Shown here one piece after another: positions 16,007-31,000 of a DNA stretch of 64,000 nucleotides. The translations under genes and the position numbers were made by a program. Location: contig CAZVTK010000003.1 in assembly GCA_964629765.1 (NCBI GenBank), positions 1 to 64,000 of the forward strand. Reading direction: 5' to 3'. A model generated the notes under the pieces. The model saw nothing but the letters and a program-made list of their open reading frames with translations, was not told the origin of the DNA and made no database searches. The DNA is from RCIO01 sp964629765 (GTDB lineage: Bacteria; Pseudomonadota; Alphaproteobacteria; Rhizobiales; Rhizobiaceae). Position 1 is the first letter of the stretch. Every line of letters begins with the position of its first letter.

Positions 16007-19000
16007 CTAATCCAGATTGACGGCCGGCCGCTCGCCTGGGCTTTCCACAAACAGGCTCGATGCGGATTCGCCCTGTGCAGGCGCAAACAGCGTCAGCCAA
16101 GCCGGGGCCGTGCCTTCCTGGAAGAGAATGTCGTCATTACCCATCAGGTAGTTCCGCCAGGCGTCGCGCAGCACCGAACTTCCAACCATATGCGGTCCGT
16201 ACTCGATGTGCGGTGCATTGTAGTTGACGACCGTCGCGCGGACTCCTGCCTGGAACGCGACTACGAAGGCATTCGTAAGCAACGACATCCCATCCATTGC
16301 GAGGAACAGTGGACCGGTCGGCTGGAAGAGTTGTGTATGCACGCCGGCCATCGGCATCAGACCGGTGTTGTCGACCAGCAGGCGCTGAAGCGAAGTCTCG
16401 ATGAACAGGCGCCCGGTGATCGTTGCGTTGTCGAGCCTGAACGCAGGCGTTGTCGAACGCAGCGTCGCATTCGCCACGTTGAAGGTAGCCAGCAGGAACC
16501 CGCCCGGCGCCGCGATGTCGAAGTCGAAACTCCCGGCATGTCCGCCTTTCCAGCCCGACACGTTGAGCACAAGCTGCGGAGTGGTGGCGGGAGGCGTTGC
16601 CTCGATCTGGCTCACGCCGACCCGAATGTCGCCGCCCGCAAGCGTCAGTGCCGAGAAGACGCGGATATCCGGAGCCTGGATAAGCGAACGGGAGCCCAAC
16701 TCGGCCGTCATCGCCTGCACCAGATCGACAACGAGCGGACCGCCATTGGCAACGAGCCGCACGGCGTCGCCAATTGCGGTCCCGCCCGTGAGGGAACCGG
16801 CCGCCTCGAGGTCGATCACATCGTGCGATTCCACCAGCCCGAAGGACAGGTCGCCGTCTGAGAGGACGTGGACGCTGCCGGCGGGCGCAAACGTGTCGGC
16901 GAGCGTGAAGCTGGAAAGCCCGTGGATGTAGATGCTGCCGAGTGGCGCCGAGGGCGCGATGCGCGGCGTATCGACTCTCAGGTAGCGCGAGGACGCACCG
17001 ATATCGCCGGCCGTTGCGAGCAGGTGTACGCCTGCGGAGGCGCCGCGCGCCACCATGTTGGCCTGGCCGTCACCATTGCTCATGATCTCGGCGGCGGTGA
17101 GGTCTATCGCCCGAAGGCCGTCGAAGCGGGACTCGATCCGCCCGACGCTCGCGGTTCCGTCGAAGACGCCGGTGGCCCGGCCGCCCGTGACCAGCGACAC
17201 GCCTGCGTCCATCGCAAGCGAAGCGCCCGTGAATGACGCAACGCCGCCCGCTCTCGTGCTGCCGCCGAGCGTGATGGTTCCACCTGCCAGCACGTTCAGT
17301 CCGGTGCCTGCGGTCACCGCGCCGAGCGCGGCGTCGCCGGTGACATCCACCGCCACCGCGCTTCCGGCCGTCAGCGTCGAGGCCGTCGCCATGGCGAGCG
17401 CCGCACCAGCGAAGGACGCCCCGCTGCTGGCTGTGACGTCGCCCGAAAGCCCGATGATGCCGCCGGTCAGCACGTTGATGCTATCGCCCGCGGTTACCGT
17501 GCGGAGCGTGGCCGCGCCGATTGCAGCGACGTCGACCGCGCCGCCGGCTGTAAGATTCTCGGTCGCCAAGTCCTGCTCCGCGACGACGGCGAGCACATCC
17601 GTCGCCGTGAACGTCCCGATGGAGAACAGCGGTCCTGAGGTAGAGACGAAAGCCGACCCGGCCGCGGCTCCATCCAGCCTGCCGCCAGCGCCATGGCGCA
17701 CGACGAAGGGAGTGGCGGCGGATCCGATGTCTCCGCTGGTGCCCAGCCCGGCATCCGCTTCCGTCCGGAGCCGGATCGTGTCGGCTTCGACGGATGCGCC
17801 GGTTCCGGTGCCGAAGAGTCCGCCGCGCGTCGCGTCGAGGTCGGCAAGCCCGCCAGCATAGACCAGTCCGACGCCGGTGTCGCCGCCGACCGCCTGGAGA
17901 CGGATGTCGCCGTCGGCGACGATTGCGGCCAGTTCATCCACATCCACCACCAGCGCCCGGTCGGCCGCGCCGATGTCGCCGTCACCGGCAAGGACACGCA
18001 GCGCGTTGCCGGTGACGACGCTGCCGTCGCCGTCCGCCCGCAGCACGCTGCCAGGCGCGGTCAGGCTCACATCGCCGTTGGCCGCCTCGACGGCGCCGAC
18101 AAGCAGGTCGCCGACGACGGCCTGCAGGTAGACGCCGTTGAATTGGGCATAGGCGTCGATGCGGCCTTCGCTGTCGACGAAGAGGGGGGCGGTCTGCATC
18201 ACCTCGACCCGCGTCAGCTCCACGCCGTCAGGCTCGTCGCCCAGCGCGAAAGCAACCTCGACACCGTCGACGACGCCGTAGAGCAACACGTCGCCCGGCG
18301 TCGTGGCGAGCGCCAGCGCAGCCCGCTCCACCTGCGTCAGCGTACCGGCCCGCAGGTCGTCGATGGCGATTGAAACGGACGGCGCCAGCGCGCCCACGCC
18401 GTTGTAGCCGTGCAGCGCCAGCGTCTCGCCCGCGACGTTCGGCGAGGTGGAGCCGACGGGGGTGCCCTCGCCCGGCCGCAGCGCCGACTGGATGATCGAC
18501 GTCGTCAACTGGTTAACGGTCCAGGTCGCGCCATCGACAAGTTCCGCCGCCCGCCCGGCATCGATTCTGAAAACGAAGCCTGCGTCATGTGTCTGGAATG
18601 GAGCGGCGCTGCGCCAGTCTTCGCCCACCAGTTCGGCGAAGGTTCTCTTCATTTCCTGGAACTGCGCGTCCGCATAGGCCTCGTAGCCGGCTCCGGCGAC
18701 CGCCACAAAGAGCGCGGCTTTCGACGGGTCGACCACGAACACGCCATCGACCTCCGACCCGAGCGAGAGGTAGTTCCAGTATTGCCGGTACGCGGCGTTC
18801 ACCTTTGCCTCAAGCGGCGCGACGGTAGTCTCCTCGGCGCCAGCCTCGGACCCGTACGCGGCCGTCATGCGCAGGTGCCGCCATATCGCGTCGACCTGCG
18901 CTTCCGACAGCACGCTGGAGGCTGTCGTGCCGGCATGGTCGAGGATCGCGCCCGCCTGTGCCGTCAGCGAAACCGCGCCGGTCGCGGCCACCGCCTGTTT

Positions 19001-22000
19001 CACCGCCATGTCGCCATGCGGCTGCACGACGGCGATGCCGGTATTGGCGAAGACGTCGAGCGAGCGGTTAGACTGCACGACGAGCGGCGCCGTCGCGTCG
19101 CCCACCGCGCCGAACCGGCTGGACAGGGAGACGTCGTTGCCGAGCACGGCGGTGCCGGCACCGTCGGCTGCAAGGATCGACCCGTCGGCGCGAATGGCCA
19201 CGTTGCCGTCGACCGCTGCGACCGACTGGAGCCGCGCGGTGCCGTTGACGTTGACGAAGACGCCCGCGTCGCCCGTCGCCGTCAGCGCCCCGTCACGCGT
19301 GAGCGCGATGTTGACCGGCGACGCGGCCGACCCGATCGCACCCTCGGCGCCGAGTTCTATGGCGGCGCTGGTGATCTTGCTTTGCAGCGACGCCTCGATG
19401 CTGTTGCCGGCACCGGTGACCGCGATGCCGGTCTGACCGTCGGCGTTGTTGATCTGCCCCGTCAGCCGCACCTGGCCGTTGGACGTGATCTGCACGACAC
19501 CGTCTGCCTTGCCTGCGAAGCTGATGCCGATCGGGTTGTCGGCTTTCACCGATTGCGTGGAGGTCAGTCGGCCCCGTTCGATGAAATAATAGTGCCAGAG
19601 CCCGGTCGTTTCATGATCGTCATGATCGCGGAAGCCGTTCTCGCCATATTCGTGGGTCTGCGCGAATCCGTAGTGGCACTCACCGTCGTCGCACCCGTGA
19701 TAGCGGATGTAGTAGCGCGTGAAGCCGGTCACGCCATTGGCGTCGTCGACCCACCAGTCGTTCTGCCAGTCGAGGTTGTCCGGCGCCGGGGATGGCGCGC
19801 CGCTGGGCGATGAGATGTTCGGTATGCCGCCGCTGATCCTCTGCTGGAAAACAGGCAGGCTGGAATCCTGTCCGGTCAGCAGTCGCCCCGTCGGTGTCGT
19901 GGTCAGATTGCCGTCGGCGTCGACATAGCGCCACGGATCGTTCGGGCTGCCGGCCGGAAAGACCCAGTTCCAGTTGGTATCGGTGACCCGCGTATTGCCG
20001 CCGACATAGGTGATCTCGCGCTGGAGGTCCGCTTGCAACGCCCACTCCCAGCGCAGCCCCTGCTGGGGATCGTAGGTCGAGGTGAAATCGTCCGACGACG
20101 ACGACACCAGCGTCTCGACGCCGCCGTCGACCCTGTAGACGTTGAGCCCTGCGCCGGGATTGTAGACGTAGCGCCAGTGGTTGTCGGAGCTCTTCAGCGT
20201 ATCGATTATCTCGACCCTGCTTTCCAGCCCGGTGATGAGCGAGGCGCTGCCGGCGTTGATGTCGGCGACGCGCACCGAAACGCCGGTTTCGTTGACGATG
20301 CGGACATCGCCCAGACCGGCATTGATCCTGATATTGCCGAACGGCGTCGTCGACACGATACCGCCCTCGATCACGACCGAGGCGCCGGCGGCTCCCGCCG
20401 TGACGCGGTCGAGCACGATCTGGTCGCTCGCCGCGTCGTAGACCGCGTTGATCAGCGAATCGAGCGGATTGATCGTGTTGCTCACTGACAGCAGGCCGAG
20501 ATCGAATTCCGTGCGGCTCGCATCGGCGGCATAGGCGGCGCGGAAGGCGTCGATCTTCGCGGCGAGCGCGGCCGGCAGCACCACCGACCAGTCGGATGCC
20601 TGGCCAGCCGAAATCAGGCCCTTGATGTCGACATACTGCGCGGCGATGCGGACCCGCTGCGCGTTGATCAGGCTGGGCGTCTCGACGATCCCCGCCTGCG
20701 CATACTGCTCGGACACCGATTTCGACGCATCGGTCTGCTTGGTCAGCGTCATCACCGGCACCATGGGCTGGCGCATGATGTCGTGGCCCATGCCGAAATT
20801 CTCGCGGATCGGGCTGGCGGCTTGCGCTTCCTTGACGCTGCATCCGTCATGCGTGACGCACGAGCCGAAGAACAGGATGGAGTAGTTGTTGGGCTGATCG
20901 TCGCCGATGCGATTCATCAGCCGGCGGCTGAACGCCTGATTGGTCGTGTACTGGCCGTTGGCGTTGTAGACCGCATTGGCCAGGTAGACGACGCCCCAGT
21001 CGGCGTTCGGCTTGCCATTCGCCGGGTTGCCGCCCGGCATGATCATAAAGCTGTTCCAGTCGGAGTACGGATTGCCCGGCAGGTGCAGAGCGCCGTCCGG
21101 CTTCGACATCAGCAGCACGCCCGTGGGCGCTTCGACATTGACGATCTGGCCGTTCAGCGCGTCGAACTGGGCGATCGATCCCGCGTCGTTGACGATGTTG
21201 ATCTGGCCGCCGAGGTTGCGCACCTCCCCGGTGAGGAACATGCCGGGACCGAAGGTGACGTCCCCGACCGCGCCGTCATGGAAGTTGCGAACATTGATGA
21301 AGGGCGTCGCGCCGGCATTGACTTCGGTCGCCGACAGGCCGGCCGCCTCCGCCTGCTGGCGACCCGCCCTTCCCGTGAACAGCACTTCGCCACCAGGGAT
21401 CTGCGGGATGATCATGCGCCCGAGCACCAGATAGTTCGGGCTGTGGTTCGCTACGGTGATCGAAGGTCCGCCGTTGGCGGTAACGCTGCCCGCGCCGGCT
21501 ATGGTGTCGCCGTGGATCGTCACCGTGCCGCCCGAAGCGAACATGTCGCCAAGGAATACGGCGCCCACTGGCGATGTGGCCATGCCGTCGGCGAGGAACT
21601 GCCGGTCGGACTCGCCCAAGCCGGAAAGCGCCGTGAAGGCCGAGGGCAGGAAGTCGCCGCGATAGCTCATCGCCACCGGCCAGCCCGCATTCTGCGTCGG
21701 CTGGCTGCAGAAGATGCCGTCATCGGCGCAGTCGGGTATTTCAATCTCGAGGTTCGCCCATGCGCCGGCGATCGCCGTGCCGTGCATCGTGACGGCCGTC
21801 GAGCCGCGAACGGTGGAATCGCTGTCGTATTCGCTGACCGGGATGAAGCCGAGCTGGTACCCCTTGGCGGCGCCCTCGACGGTGGTCGTCGCGGGCCCGT
21901 TATAGGCGCCGAGCACCGTGTTCTGGCCGCTGCGGATCATGGTATCCGCACTGATCGTAGTCGATGCGTCGCTGTCCGCAACGCCACGGGCCGATGCATC

Positions 22001-25000
22001 CGGTATCGCGATCAGGCCGGTAACATAGCTCTGCGCGAGGGCCAGCGCCTCGACCTGTGTCGAATAGCTGCCGGTCGGGTCGCTTCCTGCCGTGACATCG
22101 ACATTTCCGAGTGCCTCGATCACGCTGTCGGAGCCGACAAGGACTGTCTGGTCGGCCGTGACTTCTGTGCGCGCCTCGGCGTCGCCCACACCCGCCAGGC
22201 CCCAAGTCTTCACCAGGCTCGTGCTCGACGGATAGAGCCGCGCATAGGTGCCCAGCCCGACATTGTTGACGCTGGCCAGGGCGCTGTGGTCGCCGGTCGC
22301 GACCCGGTTGGAGGCCGTAACGAATTGCTCGATCTCGCCGCCGGCGCCCTGGAAGACGCCACCCGTTTCCAGCGTCGACTGCATCGACGTGTAGACCTGT
22401 GTGCCTGCGACCACGAAGATGTTGCCGGGCATGTCCTCGGGATGCAGGCCAGCCGTGAGACGGTTGCGCTCGCCCAGCGTCACATCCGCCGCCGTCACGA
22501 TGTCGGCGCGCCCGTAGGCGGAGGCGCCGTTGATGACGCCGCCGCCCGCCGCGCGCGCGGTATCGCTGGCGCCGCCAAGCTGGTCCTGAACCACCAGTTG
22601 CTCGGCCGAGATGACGATGTTGCCGGCGGAAACGATGTCGATGTCATCGCCCAGCGTCGTTCGGGTCGTCGTAGTCGATGAGTGGCGCCCATCGGCGCCG
22701 CTGGCGCCGACGATCGCCGCGTTCACCGAGTCCGCTGCCTGGCCGAAACGGTTCTCGTGAAAGGCCAGCACCGTAAGTGCGCCAACGGTGAGTTCGGTGT
22801 CGCCGGAAAGCTCCGCGGTGACCTCGGCGTGGTTGCCGGTGCGGGCGACCGCCGCGTTGCCGGCGATCGCGGCGCCGGTGCCGGCGGTTGCGGAAGCCTG
22901 GTTCTTGTCGATACCGGTCGAGGTGACCGACACGTTGCCGGATCGCCCGGCAACGCCGCGCGCGCCATGGCCCAGCACCGCAAGAGTCTGGCTGGGGTCG
23001 GCCGCATCACCGCTCGACGCTTCGGCAAACACCGCGCCGGCCGCCGCCAGGCCGCCAATGGTGACCCCGGTGGCCTCGGCTTCCTGCCAGGTCACGTTGC
23101 TTGCCGCGATCAGAACGTCGCCGTTGGGCAGGACGATGCGATCGCCGGCCAGCGCTTTTACGCTGCCGTCATTGCTGGCGGTGGCGACGGCGGCGCTGGC
23201 GCCAATCAACAGACCGCCGGCGCCCACAGTGGCTTCGGCGGCGGCGTTGCGCGCCGCGCCGTTCTGGATCGCGGTCAGCGCGAGGCCGCCGGAACCGCTC
23301 ACCCGCACATCGTCGCCGATCCCGGCAAGAATGGTGGGCCGCGCCCGCGCCTCCGCGACGGACGCGCCGACAGCGGCGGCGCCGACGCTGGCGCCATGCG
23401 CGGTCGCCGATGCGCGGGGCGCGCCCTCTGCGATCACCGCCACGCCTTCGGAAACGCCCGAAATCGCGACCCCGTCGCCCACCAAGGCCGTGACGGAAGA
23501 ATCGTCGCTCGCAATGGCGACCGAAGCGCTGCCCGCCAGAACGCCGCCCGAAGCGCCGAGCGAATAGGCGCTGGCGCCGCCGGCCGAAACGGCTTCAACG
23601 CCGACAAAGGCGAATCCGTCCACGGTGCTTGCAGCAGCGAGCTCGGCGGCAACGTCGCTTTCGCGCTCGGCCACCGCGACCATCGCGCCGACGGCGTTCA
23701 GCCCGATCGCACCGCCGATCGCCTCCGCGCGGGCCTGGGCATCGTCCGAAGCTTCGATGACAAAATCCGCCGAGCCGGCAAAGACGCCGCTGGCGAGGGC
23801 GGACACATTGTTGGAAACGAGCGCCGTCGCAGATCCGGCGCCAAGGGCCCAGCCGCCGCCGCCGCCCGCATAGGCTTGCGCCAGCGCGGCGGGTCCAGCC
23901 CCCGCATCCGCCATCGAGGCCGTGACCGCAATGTCGGCCGCACCAATGTCGGAGCCGAGAGCCGAGGCTTCCACCACCGTGTTGACCGCGCTGTAGGCGA
24001 CGGCGCCGCCGATGCCGACCGCAGCGCCGATACCGGCGGCACTCACCTGGTTGGAGGTCGACAGGCGCGCTTCGGCGTCCACCGCGAGGCTATCGGCCGA
24101 AATCGTGCTCGCCGCCACGGTGGCCGAGACGGCATCGGCAGGCGGAGCAGACACTGCGCCTGCAACGCCGTAGCTGGTGCGCCCGTTGACGGCGTCGCGC
24201 GCGCCCGCCGACAGCGAAGGGTTGTCCGCGCCGAGCCGTCCCTGGCCGGCGATAGCGTCGAACTCGCCGGTCGAGCCCGGTCCGCCGTGGTTGAGCCCGG
24301 CAAGGCCGTCCCCCGCGAGATCGGAGCCGACCAGCACGACGCCGACCGCCGCTCCGACACCGCCGAGGACGGCGGCGCCGCCGGCGAAGGCGGCGGCATC
24401 CACCACGCGCGCGCTGTCGGCCGTCACCGCGACCTCGCCCGCCGCCTCGATGTGGCTGTCGCGGATCGTCGCGCCGACGGTTCCGTTGAAGATCACCAGA
24501 TTGACGCCGGCTCCAACACCACCGAGCAGGCCCGCGGCAGCCGCGCCTGAATCGAGCTCGATGTCGACGGTTTCGCCGGCCGAAACGCGCACCGCGCCGG
24601 CGGGTGCGCCGACCGAGCCATTGGCGGCATAGTCGGTGATCGTGGCTGTCCCGGCGATGTAGGTGACGTCGCCATCGCCGTCGTTTCCGGCAAGATCCTC
24701 GTCGGCGACATCGACCGGCAGCGTCGTGACCCCTGTCGATTGAACCGCCGCGTCGGGGGCCAGGATCACGCCATGAACGCCGGCGAGCGTCTCCGCGCTG
24801 GCAACGACGACATTGGCCATGGCGGCCGCCGCGACGCCGACGGCGAGCGTGCCGGTCGCCGCGACTGCGCCGATCTCCATGCCGCTCGTGGCGGCGACAT
24901 CGAGGTCGCCCGTCAGCCTCAGCTCGAGTGCGGCGCCGGCATTTCCGGGATCGCCGACGAAAGCCGTCGTGCGGCTTTCGTTGACGGTGACGGAGAGCGC

Positions 25001-28000
25001 GCCGGCAGCGCCGGACAGACCGCCCGCGAACGACCCGACCAGCGCCGAAGAACCGCTGAAGCTGTCGGCCCCGACAGACAGAGATTCCGCCGTAACGCGG
25101 CCGCCGGAAACCTGCGCGCCTGTGTCGGCGTCGATCAGCGTCAGCATGAAATTGCCGGTGGTGCCGACGAGGCCGGCGCCGAGACCGACGGCGATGCCGG
25201 CCGTCGACTGCGTCGCCTGCGCATTCACGGACACCGCGCCGAGCCGCGGCAACAGGCGGCGCGTCACGATCGAATCGACCGTCACCTCGCCGCCGCCGGG
25301 ACCGTCGGAGAAGCGGTATTCGACATCTTCCCGGATGCCCGCCGAACCGACTTCCGCATCGCGGATCTGCGCACGCGTCGTGCGATCGGAGGTCACGGCG
25401 ACGGCCGAGGCCGATGCGCTCAGGCCGACGGATAGCGCGGCATTGACGACGAAATTGCCCGAATAGGCGTGGCTGGCGGCCGTCACCTTAAGGTCCGGGG
25501 CGAGGAACGCGCCGGCCGGATCGGCCGTGAGCCGCGTGCCGACGCCGGCATCGACCACCTCGGCGACCGTGCTGCCGCCCATGACGTTGACGACCGGTGT
25601 CACGGCGGCGGCGACCACCTGGCCGAGGCCGATGGTGGCCGCGTTGGTCACCACCGACTGCGTGGATGTGGCGACAACCGCGAGACCGCGCACCTGCTCG
25701 GTGGCAAGCGTCAGCGCAGGCGCAAGCGCTTCCGGCTCGAGCACGCCGCCGGTGTCGGGGCGGTCGACAAGCGCGCCGGACGCCACCGTCAGCGCATCAT
25801 CGAGATCGAGGCCGCGCGCGTCGACCAGCGTGCCGGCGCCGCGAATGGCGGCCTCCACCTCGTCTTCCAGCACGTTGACGACGATCGACAGGCCGATGCC
25901 GGCGCCGGTGGCGCCAACGCCCGCAGCGCCGGCGATAACGCTGACCGCGTCGGTGTTGGACGCGATGACACCGATATTGCCGGTCGCATCCACGGACGCA
26001 CCGTCACGGATCAGGCTGCGCACCCGCGTCTCGACCAGATTGGTGGCGACGGACCCGGCGGCACCGAACGAGCCTATGGCCACGCCGATGCCGACGGTGC
26101 GGATGTCGGCGCCCGACGCCGCCTTGAGCAGCGCCGATCCGACATTTGCGTCGCCGCCGGAAATAACCGCCGCCACATCGTTGCCGATGCTGTTGAACGC
26201 GATGCCGGCGCCGGCACTGGCACCTCCACCCCCGCCGATACCACCGGCCAGCGACCAGATCGACGATCCGTCGTGCGCGCGCACGACCAGCGCCGTTGGC
26301 AGGCCGGTCACGAAGTCCGGGTCGCCCAGCGTCGCGAGGAATGCGCCGTCGTTGACGGTAGAGCCGGCGAGCACAGCCTCGATCGTGTTGGCGATGAGGC
26401 TGACCGTCACCGAGCCCGCCAGAGCCCACTGGCTGCCGAGCGCTCCGGCGATCGCCGCGGTTCGGATAGATGCATCGGATCCCGCCGCAACCGTCAGCGT
26501 ATGCAGCGCTGCCAGATCGGCATCGGTAATCGCTGCGTGCGTATCGTTGGCAATCTGATTGAACGCAACCGCAGCGCCGCCTGCGCCGCCGCTCTGGCCG
26601 AACCCGCCTGAGCCTGCGAGGCTCCAGATCTCGCTGTCGTCATCCGCGCTCACGGCGACGTCGCCGGCGGCCACCGTGACCGCGGCGCCGCTGCGGCCGA
26701 TCGTTGCGGCGATGTCGTTCGAGATGATGTTGACACTGGCGGAGCCGGCAAATGCGTTGCTGCCGCCCGAGACGCCGGTCGCCACGGAGATGATCTGCGC
26801 CTGAGATGCGGCGGCCACCGTCAGCGCGCCGTCAACGCGAATTCCAGCGTTGGCGACTTCCGCGACGGTGCGGTTGCCGATCCCGGCGTAGGTCACGCCG
26901 GCCGAAAAGGCGTTGCCGCCGTTCGAGGCGGCAAGACCCATGGCCAGCGTCCAGATGCGGCTCGCGTCGCTGGAACTGACATCGACCGCGCCAGCCGCGA
27001 CGCTCGTGGCCGGACCGTCATCGCCGAGCCGCGCGACGGCCGAGCCGTCGAGCATGTTGACGGTGACGGCCCCGGAGGCCGACAGGCCGTTGCCGAAAGC
27101 CGACCCGGCGATGGCCAGATTGACCAGCGTCGCCTCGGTGTCGGCGCTTACGGTGAAGTTGCCCCCCGCCTGGACCGTGACGCCCGCGACCTCCGACAGC
27201 ATGTCGATATGGCCGCCGGAGAACACGAAGGAAAGGCCGATGGACTGGTTGCCGAGAGCACCGGCGACGGACAGGACGGCGAGGCCGGGCGGCAATATGT
27301 CGTCGAGCGCATCCTGAATGCCTGCGTCGGCGACCGCAATGGCGTCGTCGGCCGAGCCCAGCGCGTCGGCAAGACTGCCGAACGAGAAGTCGGGATTGTT
27401 CGGATCGTCCTGCGCGTCGCCATGGATGTCGCGAACCTGCGGACGCCCGAGCAGGCTGAGATCGGCGCTGAGCAACCCGTCGAGGGCGACATCTCCGGTC
27501 GTTCGCACGGTCACGTCGCCCGCTGCCTCCACCCGGTGCAGGGCGAGATCGGAGCCGATGATCGCCGAGCGCACGGTCTGGCCGTAGTCGGTGACGACTG
27601 CGGAGCCGGCGGCGGCGGCATCGAGCGCGCCGCGCGACAGCATCGCCGCCGCCGCCAGCGTGCGTGTAGCGACATGGGCGGCGACAGTCACGTCCGCGAC
27701 GCCGGTCACCAGACTGTCCTCGATCAGCGCCTCGACGGTGGCGCCGCTCGCGGGGTCGTGCCGGCCGGAATAGGTGAAAGCGACGCCGGCGCTGGCGCCC
27801 GCCTGCGTCGAGGCATGGACCTTGATCGCGCCGCCGCCGATTGCGGTGTACATGCGGTCATAGGCGATGACCGACAGAGCAGCGTCGGCCGCGCCTGAAC
27901 CGGTGATCGTGGAACCGGTGACGCGCGCGGCGGTGCGGTCGAGGCTTTCGGCGATGGTGGCGCTGCCGACGAGAGCGACGGACACGCCCTGGCGCGGATC

Positions 28001-31000
28001 CCCGACCGTGGCGTTGAGCGCCAGATCCATGGCCACGACCATGATCGTGCCGGCGGATATCGCTTCCACCCGCGCAGCCTCGAAACCGGTGACGGAGGAG
28101 CCGGCGACCTCGGCCAGCGTTTCCCCCATGGAGAGGTTCAGCGCCAGCGAGCCGGCAACGGCGGCGCTGGCGTTCGAGTCGAACTGTCCGGCGCTGACCA
28201 GCGCGGCAGCACCCGCGAGGTTGAAATTGAACACGTTGCGCAGGGCGAGCACGCGCAGCGCGTCGTCCTCCGGGTCTGCGGTCGAAGGCCGCTCTATGTT
28301 GGCGCCCTGGATGCCCGCATAGGTGTCGAGCATGGTGACGCCGGCGGCGATGCTGCCCGAAAGGCCGAAACCGAACGTCCCCTCGCTACCCTGCGCGCTT
28401 GATGCGGAGGCGCCGGTGGCGGCGCTTCCGCCGGCGATGGGCGAACTGCCTGCGGCGGCGCCGCGCGGCGTGGTGTCGACCTGCTGCGCCGGCGCTGCCG
28501 TTCCCTCGGTGGAACTCGCGCCCGCGTTGCCTTGCGCCTGCCCGGCGATCTCGCCGATCTTGCCGTAGATCTCGTAGGCGATTTCCAGAACGTCGACGAT
28601 GTCCGACCAGTTTTCGGGAAGGACGCCGGGGCCGTTTTCCTCGTCCTGCGTGCCGACCTCGCGCAGCATGGGGAAGATGTCGCCGGTGGGCAGGCCCATG
28701 CCGCCGCTGCCGGTTCCGCCGCCGCCCGGCTCGCCCGTGCCGCCACCGGGTTCGCCGGCGCCACCGCCTGGTTCCCCGGGCTCCCCGGTACCGCCGCTCG
28801 TATCCGCGGTCAGCGAGGCGGCAACGCCCAGAGTCGCCACCTGGCCGTAGGTCTGGGCCGTGACATCGACAGCGCCGGCACGAATCCGGCCGGTCGGGTG
28901 TCCTCCGGCCGTGGGACCGATGACCGCTTTCGTGTCCGTCTCCACGATGCTCAGCGCAAGTGCCGCACCGATATTGGCCTTCTCCGCCTGCTGCACCGCG
29001 CCCGCGACGGTGACCACGGCCAGAGCCTGGTCGGCGTGGACATCGACCGCGGCGGCATCCACATTGGCGGCGTTGGACAGCGTCGCGCGCGTCGTCGTGT
29101 CGACCAGCGTCAGGGCCAGCATCCCCGCGCCGGCATAGGCCGCACCGTAGCCTGCCGACGGCGCGACGACGAATGCCTTGTCGTCGCCTTCGGCCGTTAC
29201 CGTCACCGCGCCGGCCGCATCCAGCACCGCGGCGCCCACCGTCGCCTCGGAGACATTGTCGTAGTTCAGGAAGACGAAGCTGCCGCCGACCTGTGCCTTG
29301 CCGCCCGCGTTGCCGAGATTGTCGAAATCGATGTTGCCGCCAAGGAGAATGGCCTCGGCCACGCTTTCCGAGCGAACCGCTATGTCGCCGCCGGTCGCGG
29401 TCAAGACCGCGCCGTCCTCGATCCTCGCACGGGCAGCATTGCTGACGCCGAAATAGGAGATCGCGCCGGCGAAGGCGAGGCCGTCCGCGTCGTTGTCGGA
29501 CGTCGCGGTCACGTAGCTGCTCATCACCGTGCCGCCCAGCCCGGTGCTGGAGTTCAGCCTGCTGCCCAGCGTGCCGATACCCTCCCATTCGTGCCACGTC
29601 ACCGTGATCGGCACCACTGCGGACGCTTCCACGGCTATGCTGTCGGCGGTGACGTTGCTGTTCGCGGCGATCGAGGCGTCCGCCTCGTGATTGTATTCGG
29701 CGAAGGCAAGCGCCGCGCTCATGGTGAGCCTGGAATCGGTGAGCGAGGTCACCTCGCTGACGGCCATGCTGCGAATGCCGGCGTCGAGCACGTTTGCGAC
29801 AACCGCGACTTCGCCTGCCGCCTGTACCTCCGTCGCCGAGATCCGGGCCATGGCCCGGTGATCGTGGCCGAGCGTCAGCGCCACCGACGAACCGAGACCC
29901 GGTTGCGCCCAGCTTCCGCCGCCGCCGCCGCCGGGTTGCGGCTCGTCCTCCTTCCCTTCCGGCACGGCCGAATTGACGACGCGGCCGAGATTGTAGACGC
30001 CGGCAGCCGATGCTTCGGCATTCTGCATGAGGTCGGCGTTGGTGGCAGCGGTGTTCAACTGCGCCGCGAGCTGGCCGAGGAAGCCGTCGCGCTCGCCGAC
30101 ATAGGTTTCGGTGCTGGTGACGTTGCTGCTGGTCAGCGACTGCGCCTCGACACGTACGTCGCCGTCTGTCGCATTGACGTTGGCGGCCAGCAGCGCGTTG
30201 GCGATCGAGCTTTGCTTGGCGGCTATGGCCAAGGCCAGGCCGAACGCGCCGTTGCCGCTCTCGCCGCCGCCGGGTTCTCCACCCGGCTCGGCGCCATCAT
30301 CGCCGCCGTCGTCGTCGTCGCTGGTAAACACCGCGGCGCGCGTGACAAAGCTGTTCTCGTTGACGGCCGAAAGCGTCAGCTCGCCGGCGGTGATGTTGGC
30401 GCCGGCTTCTATGACGGCGTTCGAATCGACCTCTGCCCAGGAAAACGTGATCGTCGCCACGCGGAAGGCGTCCGCCGGGTCCGATGCGTCGGGCAGGCTC
30501 GGGCTGTAGGTCGAACCGATGGAATGCGCGTCGAGCGTCGCCTCGTTGGCCGCGCTGACTTCGAGGGCCCCGCCGCTGCCGACGGTGGCGCCCGCGCGGA
30601 TGATCGTGTCGGCCTCGCTGCGGAGCCACGCGAACACCAGCGGCGGCGCCGCGTTGGGCAGCGTGTCGCTATCGGCAATGACATCCATGTCGTAGCCGGT
30701 TGTCGACGCGGTGGCCACCGAGGTCGACGATATCGTCAAGTCACCCGCCGCCTCTATGACAGCCGACGATGCGATCTCGATGGAAGACCGCGCTTCCGCA
30801 GCCACCAGCCCGGTCAGCGGCATTTCCACCAGCGGCGCCAGCAGCGTCCAGAAGCTGCCGACGGTCGCCGCGGGATCGATGCCGTCGATATTTCCTGCGG
30901 CGAGGTCCTCGAGCGTCCAGCCCGGCATGTCGTCGAGCTCGGGGAAAAAGAAAGCGAGGTCCGGCGCAGTCAGCCCGTCCATGCAGCCGACGCCGGTGAC

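Noticed and set aside
20783..22681. A 632-codon open frame opposite tpsA
   Set aside because: Composition typical of antisense frames and no homology to any family I know.
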